A stretch of DNA of 64,000 nucleotides from an uncultured Clostridium sp. (GCA_900539185.1 UQBG01000015.1:1-64000); one strand, 5' to 3'; counted from the stretch's first letter, positions 41,205-49,446 are shown. Notes: generated from the sequence alone by a model not told the origin. Program-made: numbers and translations.

Positions 41205-42005
41205 ATGGGATTTTTAACAGGTAAGACCGCCATCGTAACCGGTGGTGGACGAGCAGTATTGAGTGATGGAAGATGCGGTTCTATCGGATATGGTATTGCC
41301 ACAGCCTATGCAAAAGAGGGAGCAAATCTGGTCATCACAGGTCGGAATGAGAAGAAGCTGGCAGATGCCAAAGAAGAGCTGGAACGTCTGTATGGCGTGA
41401 AGGTGCTGGCACTTCAGGCAGATGTGTCCGCTTCGGCTGATAACGAGGCTGTGGTGAATAACGTGATTAAGCAGACGATCGATACCTTTGGAAGAATCGA
41501 TGTATTGATTAACAATGCACAGGCATCCGCCTCCGGTGTACCATTGGCAGAGCATACGACCGATCAGTTTAATCTGGCTATGTATTCTGGCCTGTATGCA
41601 GCATTTTATTATATGAAGGCATGCTATCCGTATCTGAAGGAGACAAAGGGATCGGTAATAAACTTTGCATCGGGAGCCGGTTTGTTCGGTAACTTCGGAC
41701 AGTGTGCATATGCGGCAGCAAAGGAAGGTATCCGTGGACTGACCAGAGTTGCAGCGACGGAGTGGGCCAGAGATGGTATTAATGTAAACATTATCTGCCC
41801 GTTGGCATGGACCTCCCAACTGGAACAGTTCCGGCAGGCATATCCGGATGCGTTTGAAAAGAATGTACACACCCCGCCGATGGGACACTTTGGTGACTCG
41901 GAACTGGAGATCGGCAGAGTCTGTGTACAGCTGGCATCTCCGGACTTTAAATACATGTCCGGTGAGACGATCACATTGGAAGGCGGTATGGGTCAGAGAC
42001 CATAG
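41205..42005 (+). CDS. Short-chain dehydrogenase/reductase
   Basis: The product has 266 residues. The NAD(P) motif is TGGG followed by an insert (RAVLSDGRCGS) before IGYGIA. Catalytic Ser in INFASGAG and the YxxxK pair in CAYAAAKEG are present. The substrate is not evident. AAGGAGG precedes the ATG. The stop lies 19 bases before the ketopantoate reductase-like gene, so the two may be co-transcribed and act on related hydroxy/oxo acids. Confidence 0.88.
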   Translation: MGFLTGKTAIVTGGGRAVLSDGRCGSIGYGIATAYAKEGANLVITGRNEKKLADAKEELERLYGVKVLALQADVSASADNEAVVNNVIKQTIDTFGRIDVLINNAQASASGVPLAEHTTDQFNLAMYSGLYAAFYYMKACYPYLKETKGSVINFASGAGLFGNFGQCAYAAAKEGIRGLTRVAATEWARDGINVNIICPLAWTSQLEQFRQAYPDAFEKNVHTPPMGHFGDSELEIGRVCVQLASPDFKYMSGETITLEGGMGQRP

Positions 42006-42024
42006 TCGATAGAGGAAACAGTAG

Positions 42025-42975
42025 ATGAAGGTATTGATTATCGGTGCAGGGGCGATAGGAATCGCCCTTGGCACCTTTTTGAAAAGTCAGAATGCAGAGG
42101 TAGATTTGTTTGCCAGAGGAAAGACTCTGGAGGCGATACAACAAAAGGGCATCCGGCGAACCGGTCTGTTTGGAGAGTATACCTGTCCGGCCGGTACGAT
42201 CGGAGTGTATGCGGCCTATGAGGAACTTCCGGAGGAGGCCTATGATTATGTGATTATTACGACGAAGACGATGGCGAATTCCACAGTGAGCCGTTCCCTG
42301 TGGGAAGCAAAGGCGTGCATGAAGCCACAGGGGAAGCTGGTCATTATGCAGAATGGCTGGGGGAATGACAAACCCTATCTGGAGTATTTTCCGAAGGAAC
42401 AGGTCTATAATGCAAGGGTAATCACCGGGTTTCAACGGACAGAAGCCAATGTGAGTCATATTACGGTCCATACAGCACCGATTCTTCTTGGTTCTCTGCA
42501 GGGCTGTGAGAATGCCTGTATGGAACCGTTGGCACAGGCACTGGATCAGGCCGGGATGCCGACACAGGTATCGGACGAACTGGAAAAGTACCTGTGGGCA
42601 AAGATGCTGTATAATACGACCTTGAATCCGCTGGGGGCGATTCTCGGCGTGAATTATGGAGCACTGATGGAGTCCGAGGCTTCCAGATCGATCATGGATC
42701 AGTTGATCGAAGAAACCTATGCGGTCATGAAGGCAGCCGGCTATACGACAAACTGGGAGGATGCTTCTGCCTATAAGAAAGTATTTTATGAGAAGCTGAT
42801 ACCGGATACGTATCATCATCGGGCATCGACCTTACAGGACATTGAGAAGAAGCAGAAGACGGAGATTGATACATTGAACGGATGCATTGTTGAGCTGGCG
42901 AAGCAGTATCAGGTACCGGTACCGGGACATCAGATGATCGTACGTTTGATTCATAGTATAGAAGATAATTTTTAA
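42025..42975 (+). CDS. Ketopantoate reductase-family protein (PanE/ApbA-like)
   Basis: The product has 316 residues. The N-terminal Rossmann part has IIGAGAIGIALG, and the C-terminal helical part has the family pattern with KYLWAKMLYNTTLNPLGAILG, whose Lys and Asn match the catalytic set. It would reduce 2-dehydropantoate to pantoate with NADPH if it is the true PanE. Similar paralogues act on other 2-oxo acids. No other pantothenate genes are nearby. Confidence 0.85.
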   Translation: MKVLIIGAGAIGIALGTFLKSQNAEVDLFARGKTLEAIQQKGIRRTGLFGEYTCPAGTIGVYAAYEELPEEAYDYVIITTKTMANSTVSRSLWEAKACMKPQGKLVIMQNGWGNDKPYLEYFPKEQVYNARVITGFQRTEANVSHITVHTAPILLGSLQGCENACMEPLAQALDQAGMPTQVSDELEKYLWAKMLYNTTLNPLGAILGVNYGALMESEASRSIMDQLIEETYAVMKAAGYTTNWEDASAYKKVFYEKLIPDTYHHRASTLQDIEKKQKTEIDTLNGCIVELAKQYQVPVPGHQMIVRLIHSIEDNF

Positions 42976-42992
42976 AGCAACAGGGGATGACC

Positions 42993-43583
42993 ATGACAGA
43001 AGATAGAAAGAAGGGAATTCGGGTAGCGACACCACAGGATGCAGAGGCTCTGCTGGCTATTTATGCACCATATGTGACAGATACGGCGATCACCTTTGAG
43101 TATGAGGTTCCTTCTCTTACGGAATTTCGGGAGCGGATTCGGCATACATTGGAGCGATATCCGTATCTGGTGATGGAACAGGATGGAGAAATCTTAGGAT
43201 ATGCATATGCAGGTCCGTTCAAAGAACGGGCAGCCTATGACTGGGCAGTGGAGACGACCATATATGTAAAGCAGGGGATGAAGAAGCAGGGAATCGGCAG
43301 AAAGCTGTATCAGGTACTGGAGGATACACTGATTCGGCAGAATATTTTGAACCTGAATGCCTGTATCGGATATCCAACTGTTGAGGATGAATATCTGACC
43401 AGAAACAGCATGGAGTTTCATCAGCATCTGGGGTATCGATTGGTTGGACAGTTTTATCAGTGTGGATATAAGTTTGGACGATGGTATGATATGGTCTGGA
43501 TGGAGAAGCTGGTCGGTGAACATGGAGTCGAACCGGCACGGGTAAAACCGTTTCCGGAGTTGCAACAGGAGTTGGAATTATGA
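42993..43583 (+). CDS. GNAT acetyltransferase, phosphinothricin acetyltransferase-like
   Basis: The product has 196 residues. I chose ATG 42993 because AGGGG is 6 bases upstream; ATG 42987 touches it. The start IRVATPQDAEALLAIYAPYV, the EILGYAYAGPFKERAAYDWAVE stretch (given here in part) and the acetyl-CoA loop KKQGIGRKLYQ are those of the Pat/Bar and methionine sulfoximine acetyltransferase group. It transfers acetyl from acetyl-CoA to an amine. The next gene piece starts directly at its stop codon. Confidence 0.88.
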   Translation: MTEDRKKGIRVATPQDAEALLAIYAPYVTDTAITFEYEVPSLTEFRERIRHTLERYPYLVMEQDGEILGYAYAGPFKERAAYDWAVETTIYVKQGMKKQGIGRKLYQVLEDTLIRQNILNLNACIGYPTVEDEYLTRNSMEFHQHLGYRLVGQFYQCGYKFGRWYDMVWMEKLVGEHGVEPARVKPFPELQQELEL

Positions 43584-43961
43584 AATATAGACTGCGCAAA
43601 GGCTGCGATCGAGAACGATATCCCGGTTGTTTTGGGAAACGATGTGGGCTGCCCATGGATCACACAGTATGACTTCTGGAGAGAACTGTATTATTTCCAT
43701 AAGTATGTAGGGGTATCGAATCGGTTTGCACTCTATACAGCAACTGCCAGAAGTGCGGAAATGGCAGGAATCGGAGATGTAACCGGTACGATAGAGGCAG
43801 GAAAGTGTGCAGATATGATAGTAACAGAGGGAAATCCGCTGGAAGACCTGCGTACACTACGGACGATTGATATGGTGATAGCAAGAGGAGAAAGAATCGA
43901 ACATCCACGGGTAAAGATTCGAAAGCAGGTAGAGGCAGAGCTGGATCATTATCTTGAATAA
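43584..43961 (+). pseudogene. C-terminal remnant of an amidohydrolase
   Basis: The frame is open from the very end of the GNAT gene and codes PVVLGNDVGCPW, TARSAEMAG, GTIEAGKCADMIV and GNPLEDL, the typical end of imidazolonepropionase-like or prolidase-type amidohydrolases. The last metal ligand region (GNDVG) is kept, but the barrel strands with the HxH metal pair are lost, about two-thirds of the protein. No proper start codon or ribosome site is seen. A deletion fused the GNAT gene to it. Confidence 0.75.
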
Positions 43962-44035
43962 GCCTTGTGTCGGGAATGTCTATGGATGCGAGGCGGGTGC
44001 GAGTAACAAAGGGCAAAAAATGAGGGGGAGAGTAT

Positions 44036-44815
44036 ATGAGGCAGGGAGAAAATGAAGAATCAAACAAGACATGGAAGATAATCGGCGGAGTGATATTTCT
44101 GGTGTGGTTTATAGGAAGTATGATCGGTATTCCTATTGTGCAACAGACAGCGGTTACACCGGGACCTATGCTGATCCTTGCGGGACAGTTCTTCCTCGGA
44201 TTTACAATTATCCTGTTAGTCGGAGTGATAAAAGGGATCCGGAGACACCATTTGCGGTATGAACAGGTGATATTGACCTATGTGTTTGCACTGGCATCCG
44301 GAGGCGTTATGGGCTCCGGTATATTGATTATGAACGGAACATTTGAAGAAACGGTGAGCCGTTTGCCGGAATGGATCTGCGGTCATGCAGTTGAGAATAT
44401 CGGAATATTTTATGCGAAGCTGTTTCTGGGCGTTTTTGCGATCCTTGCGGGCTCTGTGTTGATCGGAGCTGTGATCAGCAGGCTTGTTCGGAAGAGGCAT
44501 TGTGTGGAGAGCGTACCGGGTATGTGTACGGGAGTGCGTTCCAGATGGAATCGGGATCAGAGTCCGGAAAGCTCCAATATACTGATATATGCACCGGTAT
44601 TTCAATATGAATATAAAAATTGCGTTTACGAAGAATGTGAAGAAATCTATGTGTCAACAAATCCTGTGCGGGAAGGCCAATCGGTCACACTCTATATTAA
44701 TCCGCAACGGCCGCAGGAGTTTTATATGGAAGGAATTGGACTCTTTCATCGGGAGTTGTTTCTGGCGGGCATTATCATGACTGTGTTGCCGATCGTGGTG
44801 ATCTTTATTCTATAG
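44036..44815 (+). CDS. Membrane protein with DUF3592-like domain
   Basis: The product has 259 residues. Four helices lie in the N-terminal 150 residues (about 13-33, 42-62, 77-98, 120-145), then a beta-rich inner or outer segment with YAPVFQYEYKN and VREGQSVTLYINPQRPQEF, as in DUF3592 proteins, and a last helix. Function is unknown. GAGGGGGAG precedes the ATG. It stands alone in front of the metal-type promoter of the next gene. Confidence 0.7.
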   Translation: MRQGENEESNKTWKIIGGVIFLVWFIGSMIGIPIVQQTAVTPGPMLILAGQFFLGFTIILLVGVIKGIRRHHLRYEQVILTYVFALASGGVMGSGILIMNGTFEETVSRLPEWICGHAVENIGIFYAKLFLGVFAILAGSVLIGAVISRLVRKRHCVESVPGMCTGVRSRWNRDQSPESSNILIYAPVFQYEYKNCVYEECEEIYVSTNPVREGQSVTLYINPQRPQEFYMEGIGLFHRELFLAGIIMTVLPIVVIFIL

Positions 44816-44864
44816 AATCCGGATATAAAATCGGAATAAAACCCTAGAAGAAAATGAAATCATG

Positions 44865-44873
44865 TGCTATTAT
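44865..44873 (+). promoter_or_regulatory. Extended -10 promoter of the BAAT-type hydrolase gene
   Basis: TGCTATTAT (44865-44873), 35 bases before the start codon. No clear -35. Confidence 0.5.
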
Positions 44874-44877
44874 TCTG

Positions 44878-44893
44878 GTTAGATATAACTAAC
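44878..44893. promoter_or_regulatory. GTTAG-N6-CTAAC operator at the BAAT-type hydrolase gene
   Basis: GTTAG-ATATAA-CTAAC lies over the expected start of transcription, 4 bases after the -10. Confidence 0.65.
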
Positions 44894-44907
44894 AAAGGAG
44901 CAGTAGC

Positions 44908-45861
44908 ATGAGTGACGAGAATTATTATGAGTGTACACTGGAAAAGGAAGGCTTTCTGGGAACCTTTTATCCGGGAACAAAGTATCCGGATAGCGGGATC
45001 ATACTGGTAGGCGGCAGCGGCGAGAAGCGGGAGCTGGTAGAGGAACGGGGAAAGACTCTGGCGCAGGAAGGATTTAGTGTGCTGACGGTCGGATATTATC
45101 TCTGGAAACCGCTGTCAAAGGATACGGTCAGAATTCCGGTGGACTATGTGGAACGGGCGGTTCAATGGCTGAAGAATGCGTGTCCGGTCGAGATTTGTCG
45201 AATCGGCATGACCGGGTTGTCACTGGGGGCAGCATATACCTTGCTGGCGGCATCCCTGATTCCGGAGATCTCCTGCGTAGTGGCTGTTTCCGGTTTTGAT
45301 TTTGTCGTGGAGGGATGTAAGAATATGATTGTGCGGCAGCACCGTTCGTATTTTACATTTCATGGACAGGATATTCCATATGAAGAAGCAGAAGCATTGT
45401 CCCATCTGCCAAAGACGCTTCGTGCATGGAGAAAGAACCCCTCCTATGGACGGAATGCTATGAATCGGTTCTATTATAATGAGTGCTTTCCGGATCGAAC
45501 GGAAAAGAGCCGGATAAAGGTCGAGGATATAAACGGAGATGTGTTGCTGCTGACACCGGGATATGACGATACCTGGCCTTCCGATCAGGCAGCGCCCAGG
45601 ATAATGACCGTGCTTGGAGCCCATTCCTTTGCTCATCGGTATGAGCATGTGGTTTATGAGAAAGGGAGTCACTGTCTGGCAATGCCGGAGTCATCTCTTC
45701 AGAGTGTTGGCGGAGAGGAGAAACTGCAGAAGATGCTGGCACGGTTCCTGACTATGGAAAAGAAGTATCCGGCAGAATGTAAGCAGGCACGACAGGATAG
45801 CTGGAGGAAGCTGGTGGAATTCTTTTACGAATCCATGGTCAAAGGAGCTTCAGAAAAATAA
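44908..45861 (+). CDS. Alpha/beta hydrolase, acyl-CoA thioester hydrolase/BAAT C-terminal type
   Basis: The product has 317 residues. Strand IILVGGSGEKREL and the nucleophile elbow GMTGLSLGAAYTL (Ser in GLSLG) match BAAT-type hydrolases, which lack the N-terminal domain in bacterial short forms. The acid lies in TPGYDDTWPS and the His in EKGSHCLAMP. It may hydrolyse acyl thioesters or small esters. It is preceded by the same palindrome as the feo and enolase promoters, so it may be metal-controlled; why is not clear. Confidence 0.85.
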   Translation: MSDENYYECTLEKEGFLGTFYPGTKYPDSGIILVGGSGEKRELVEERGKTLAQEGFSVLTVGYYLWKPLSKDTVRIPVDYVERAVQWLKNACPVEICRIGMTGLSLGAAYTLLAASLIPEISCVVAVSGFDFVVEGCKNMIVRQHRSYFTFHGQDIPYEEAEALSHLPKTLRAWRKNPSYGRNAMNRFYYNECFPDRTEKSRIKVEDINGDVLLLTPGYDDTWPSDQAAPRIMTVLGAHSFAHRYEHVVYEKGSHCLAMPESSLQSVGGEEKLQKMLARFLTMEKKYPAECKQARQDSWRKLVEFFYESMVKGASEK

Positions 45862-45885
45862 AATACAAAAAACGAAAAAATGTAC

Positions 45886-45914
45886 TTGCAATTCTGTAAG
45901 AGTTATAATATAAT
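45886..45914 (+). promoter_or_regulatory. Enolase promoter
   Basis: TTGCAA (45886-45891), 17 bases, TATAAT (45909-45914). Confidence 0.8.
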
Positions 45915-45919
45915 AACTG

Positions 45920-45939
45920 TAGTTAGATGAAACTAACTA
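45920..45939. promoter_or_regulatory. GTTAG-N6-CTAAC operator at enolase
   Basis: GTTAG-ATGAAA-CTAAC (45922-45937), here extended to GTAGTTAG...CTAACTAC, starting about 6-8 bases after the -10 and so over the start of transcription. Confidence 0.65.
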
Positions 45940-46061
45940 CATACTGAATAAATCATGTGGACTCCTCATTCAGGATGCAATCTGGGAAGCGTTCTGACTG
46001 GAAGGTGACTCCCCTTCCAGCGAGGAAGTTCTGCAGATGTGACTGAAAGGAGATCATAGCT
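45940..46061 (+). promoter_or_regulatory. Long structured leader of enolase mRNA
   Basis: About 120 bases that can fold: CTGAAT (45944) with ATTCAG near 45968, and CTGGAAGG with CCTTCCAG near 45998-46020. No known riboswitch is recognised. The start is GTG 46062 with AAAGGAGA upstream. Confidence 0.4.
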
Positions 46062-47360
46062 GTGACAAGTTATTTAGAGATTGAGAAAGTAATCGGAAGA
46101 GAGATCCTTGATTCCAGAGGAAACCCAACCGTAGAGGCTGAGGTATATCTGGCAGATGGTACGGTAGGACGCGGTATGGCACCGAGTGGAGCATCAACGG
46201 GTGAGTTTGAAGCTTTGGAGCTGAGAGATGGTGAGAAGAGCCGTTACTTAGGAAAGGGTGTCACAAAGGCAGTCGAGAATATTAATACAGTGATTAATGA
46301 TACAATCACAGGGATGGATGCTTCTGACATCTATGCCATTGATAAGGCAATGATAGATGCTGATGGAACAAAGGATAAGTCAAAGCTGGGAGCAAATGCG
46401 ATTCTGGCAGTATCCATCGCAACTGCAAGAGCAGCCGCTATTTCTTTGGACATTCCGTTATATCGATTCCTGGGTGGAATCTCCGGCAATCGTCTTCCGG
46501 TTCCGATGATGAATATATTGAATGGTGGCGCACATGCTGCAAATACCGTTGATGTACAGGAATTCATGATTATGCCGGTGGGAGCTCCGAGCTTCAAGGA
46601 AGCGCTTCGCTGGTGCGCAGAGGTATTCCATGCACTTGCTGCATTGCTGAAGTCTAAGGGACTGGCAACATCAGTAGGTGATGAAGGTGGATTTGCACCG
46701 GATCTTGCCAGTGATGAAGAGGCGATCCGGTACATATTAGAGGCAGTTAAAAATGCCGGTTATGAGCCGGGTAAGGACTTTATGATCGCAATGGATGCAG
46801 CTTCCTCTGAGTGGAAAGGTTCCGCAAAGGGCGAATATATACTTCCGAAGGCCGGAACAAAGTTTACATCCGCAGAACTGATTGCACATTGGAAGCAGTT
46901 GGTTGATAAGTATCCGATCATTTCCATTGAGGATGCTTTGGATGAAGAAGACTGGGAAGGCTGGCAGTTACTTACAAAGGAACTGGGCGATAAGATCCAG
47001 TTGGTAGGCGATGATTTGTTTGTTACGAATACCGAACGTCTGAGCAAGGGTATCCGGCTAGGATGTGGTAATTCTATCTTAATTAAACTGAACCAGATTG
47101 GTTCTGTATCCGAGACGCTGGAGGCCATCAAGATGGCTCATAAGGCAGGGTACACGGCGATATCTTCACATCGTTCCGGTGAGACAGAGGATACAACGAT
47201 TGCAGATCTTGCAGTTGCTTTGAATACCTGTCAGATCAAGACCGGAGCTCCAAGCAGAACAGAGCGTGTGGCAAAGTATAATCAGTTGCTTCGGATCGAA
47301 GAAGAACTGGGAGCTGCTGCTGTTTATCCTGGTATGCAGGCATTCAATGTGAAGAGATAA
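46062..47360 (+). CDS. eno: Enolase
   Basis: The product has 432 residues from a GTG start. It carries IGREILDSRGNPTVE at the N-terminus, the catalytic GDEGGFAPDL region, metal ligands in MDAASSEW, ISIEDALDEEDW and GDDLFVTN, and the signature LIKLNQIGS and SHRSGETED. It turns 2-phosphoglycerate into PEP, which ppdK in this window can turn into pyruvate. Its promoter carries the metal-type palindrome shared with feo. Enolase needs Mg(II) but not iron, so control by metal status would be a wider link to glycolysis. Confidence 0.97.
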   Translation: MTSYLEIEKVIGREILDSRGNPTVEAEVYLADGTVGRGMAPSGASTGEFEALELRDGEKSRYLGKGVTKAVENINTVINDTITGMDASDIYAIDKAMIDADGTKDKSKLGANAILAVSIATARAAAISLDIPLYRFLGGISGNRLPVPMMNILNGGAHAANTVDVQEFMIMPVGAPSFKEALRWCAEVFHALAALLKSKGLATSVGDEGGFAPDLASDEEAIRYILEAVKNAGYEPGKDFMIAMDAASSEWKGSAKGEYILPKAGTKFTSAELIAHWKQLVDKYPIISIEDALDEEDWEGWQLLTKELGDKIQLVGDDLFVTNTERLSKGIRLGCGNSILIKLNQIGSVSETLEAIKMAHKAGYTAISSHRSGETEDTTIADLAVALNTCQIKTGAPSRTERVAKYNQLLRIEEELGAAAVYPGMQAFNVKR

Positions 47361-47389
47361 ATTTGCTTTCCTTTTTACCTTTTTATACA

Positions 47390-47425
47390 AAAACCGGAAT
47401 GAGCGATGCTTGTTCCGGTTTCTTT
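47390..47425 (+). terminator. Terminator after enolase
   Basis: AAACCGGAA pairs with TTCCGGTTT around about 12 bases, then CTTTC; A-rich upstream. Confidence 0.75.
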
Positions 47426-47448
47426 CTGGTGATATACTTTCTGTAGTG

Positions 47449-47457
47449 TGTTACAAT
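47449..47457 (+). promoter_or_regulatory. Extended -10 promoter of the lipoprotein gene
   Basis: TGTTACAAT (47449-47457). No clear -35. Confidence 0.5.
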
Positions 47458-47509
47458 ATCACATATGTATAAATGAATATATGATTGATTACTAAGGAGG
47501 CAAATGATA

Positions 47510-48190
47510 ATGAAGAAGTGGATAAAGATACTGCCGGTGGCAGCCTGCATAATAAGCTTAAGTGCGTGTGGTACAGCAAGTGAGACCCCAACGACTGAGA
47601 GTGAGAAGGCCGGCTGGGCAACAGGAGAAAGCACTGCGGAATCGACGGATGTAACAACAGAGGCTGCCGAGACCGATACACAGCAAGCAGCTACGGTACA
47701 ACTGCCGATCGGTGAAGAAGGGCTGGATATGAGCTTTAACAGTGGCGCAGGCGGTTGGAGTACAGAACTGCATTTGTGCGCGGACGGATCATTTACCGGA
47801 GAGTATCATGATTCTGATATGGGAGATGTCGGTGAGGGTTATCCGAACGGCACAGTATACGTCAGCAGCTTTAGCGGGAGCTTCACAGATATTCAAAAGG
47901 TTGATGATACGACCTATAAAATGACGCTGGGAGGCTTAGAACAGAGTCCGGTGGATACGGGAATTATAGATGGTATCTTGTATGTACAGTCGGATGCAGT
48001 TGGAATCATAGGCGGTGAAGAGTTCTGGTTTTACACACCGGAAGCGGCAACCGCTCAGTTTTCGGAAGAGTATTTAAGCTGGTGGCCGGGAAGATATAGT
48101 GATCCGGCTCCGGATACATTGACCGTATATGGACTGCGAAATGTAAACGAAGAAACCGGATTTTTCTCAGCGTATGATTATGGATATTAA
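47510..48190 (+). CDS. Lipoprotein of unknown function
   Basis: The product has 226 residues. I chose ATG 47510 because AAGGAGG is 9 bases upstream; ATG 47504 is too close. The signal has a lipobox LSAC (Cys near residue 20), followed by a Thr/Glu/Ser-rich linker (about 25-65) and a compact domain with Trp, Gly and Tyr (DGSFTGEYHDSDMGDVGEGY given in part). No known domain is recognised. It is followed by a small HMA protein gene 25 bases later. Confidence 0.8.
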   Translation: MKKWIKILPVAACIISLSACGTASETPTTESEKAGWATGESTAESTDVTTEAAETDTQQAATVQLPIGEEGLDMSFNSGAGGWSTELHLCADGSFTGEYHDSDMGDVGEGYPNGTVYVSSFSGSFTDIQKVDDTTYKMTLGGLEQSPVDTGIIDGILYVQSDAVGIIGGEEFWFYTPEAATAQFSEEYLSWWPGRYSDPAPDTLTVYGLRNVNEETGFFSAYDYGY

Positions 48191-48215
48191 AAATGGAAAG
48201 ATGGAGGATTGAACA

Positions 48216-48467
48216 ATGGTAGAAACGATTGTAAATGTAGATGGTATGATGTGTGGGATGTGCGAGTCGCATATCAATGATGTGGTTCGAAAGAATTTTT
48301 CTGTAAAGAAGGTGACATCATCGCATAAGAAAGGACAGACCGTGATTATCTCGGAAGAGGAGCTGGATGAGACTGCACTGAGGGCAGCAATCGCTGAAAC
48401 CGGTTATGAAGTGAAGGGTGTAGAGTCAAAACCATATGTAAAGAAAAAAGGATTGTTTGGAAGATAG
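48216..48467 (+). CDS. Heavy-metal-associated domain protein (CopZ-like)
   Basis: The product has 83 residues. It begins like the HMA fold (VETIVNVDGMMCGMCESHIND) with the MxCxxC metal pair, then the usual beta-alpha-beta pattern to about residue 68, and a Lys-rich tail ending KKKGLFGR. It may carry Cu(I) in the cytoplasm to a pump; no copper ATPase is in this window. GGAGG precedes the ATG. Confidence 0.88.
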   Translation: MVETIVNVDGMMCGMCESHINDVVRKNFSVKKVTSSHKKGQTVIISEEELDETALRAAIAETGYEVKGVESKPYVKKKGLFGR

Positions 48468-48854
48468 GATTTGTCAGAAAAAGGCGGAATTTTTCTATTT
48501 TCAGACATTTAGTCAAAATGGGAATGTTGCACAATCTTTTTCGGCGGAATAAAAACTTTTTTACCGCTTTTGCTCGAATAAAAATGTGGAAAACTTAGTT
48601 GTCCACAAGCTGAAAACTGTAAAAACGGCTGAAAACACAAGGTTATTCACAAAGTTATACACTTTTTCCACAAAAATGAGCCGCTTGGTGAAAAATGCTT
48701 CACGAAACATGTGTTTTGTAATAAATCATAAAAAAACAAAATATGAGGAAAAAAATCGAAAAAACAAAAGTGAAACAAGAAAGAAAAAAATATTAAATTG
48801 TTTGATAATTTGAAAAATAAGTGTAAATATTCTAAGACGAATATGTAAAAACAA
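48468..48854. other. Long AT-rich non-coding stretch with DnaA-box-like cluster
   Basis: About 390 bases without a credible gene between the HMA gene and the hpf promoter. The middle holds five sites near the DnaA consensus (48585-48672). To the right (48720-48850) the strand is made almost only of A with some T and G. An open frame at 48586-48813 has Lys-rich low complexity and no ribosome site, so I do not call it a gene. Confidence 0.6.
48585..48672. other. Cluster of five DnaA-box-like 9-mers
   Basis: Against TTATCCACA: TTTTCCACA (48585-48593, minus strand), TTGTCCACA (48599-48607), TTATTCACA (48643-48651) and TTTTCCACA (48664-48672) each have one mismatch; TTATACACT (48655-48663) has two. 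All lie in 88 bases next to an A-rich tract. Confidence 0.55.
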
Positions 48855-48882
48855 TTGAAAAAAAGAGAGAGTGTGGTATAAT
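48855..48882 (+). promoter_or_regulatory. hpf promoter
   Basis: TTGAAA (48855-48860), 16 bases, TATAAT (48877-48882) with extended TGG. Confidence 0.75.
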
Positions 48883-48918
48883 AAATACATAATCTTGACA
48901 GGTAAAGGAGTGGGCATT

Positions 48919-49446
48919 ATGAATTACAGAATTAGCGGAAAAAATATCGAGGTTACGGAAGGGTTAAAGGAAGCTGTATATGAGAAGCTTGGCAAGCTGG
49001 ACAAGTATTTTACTGATGAAACCGAAGTACAGGTTACATTCTCAGTTGAAAAGGAAAGACAGAAGATAGAGGTAACAATCCCGGTTAAGGGCAGTGTAAT
49101 TCGTGCAGAGCAGGTTAGCGATGATATGTATGTATCGATTGATCTGGTAGAAGAGGTAATTGAGCGCCAGGTAAATCGTTATAAGAAGAAACTGGTAGAT
49201 CAGCAGCAGAATGCAGCATATTTCCAGAAGGATTTCATGGATGATGAAGAGATGGATGATGAAGAGATTCGAATCATCCGCAGCAAGAAGTTTGCAGTGA
49301 AGCCGATGGATGCAGAAGAGGCATGTATCCAGATGGAATTGCTGGGACATAACTTCTTTGTATTCCGGAATGCTGAGACCGACGAAGTAAATGTTGTGTA
49401 TAAGAGAAAGGGTAATACATACGGATTAATTGAACCTGAGTATTAA
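48919..49446 (+). CDS. hpf: Ribosome hibernation-promoting factor, long form
   Basis: The product has 175 residues. I chose ATG 48919 with AAAGGAGTGG upstream. The N-terminal domain (about 1-100) is the RaiA/YfiA fold that binds the 30S decoding centre (NYRISGKNIEVTEGLKEAV). The C-terminal domain (about 120-175) with KKFAVKPMDAEEA and HNFFVFRNAETDEVNVVYKRK joins two 30S units into 100S dimers. It is found just before secA, as in many Firmicutes. Confidence 0.95.
   Translation: MNYRISGKNIEVTEGLKEAVYEKLGKLDKYFTDETEVQVTFSVEKERQKIEVTIPVKGSVIRAEQVSDDMYVSIDLVEEVIERQVNRYKKKLVDQQQNAAYFQKDFMDDEEMDDEEIRIIRSKKFAVKPMDAEEACIQMELLGHNFFVFRNAETDEVNVVYKRKGNTYGLIEPEY

Noticed and set aside
41214..42819. Minus-strand open frames opposite the SDR and ketopantoate reductase-like genes
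   Set aside because: Shadow frames of well-supported genes.
45940..46061. Known riboswitch in the enolase leader
   Set aside because: No match to any riboswitch core that I can recall; only simple stems are visible.
48586..48813. Open frame of 75 codons in the DnaA-box region
   Set aside because: Lys/Asn-rich low complexity produced by the A-rich strand, no ribosome site, no family likeness.
48585..48850. Chromosomal replication origin
   Set aside because: The boxes are imperfect and none of the genes that flank oriC in Firmicutes (dnaA, dnaN, rpmH) is near.
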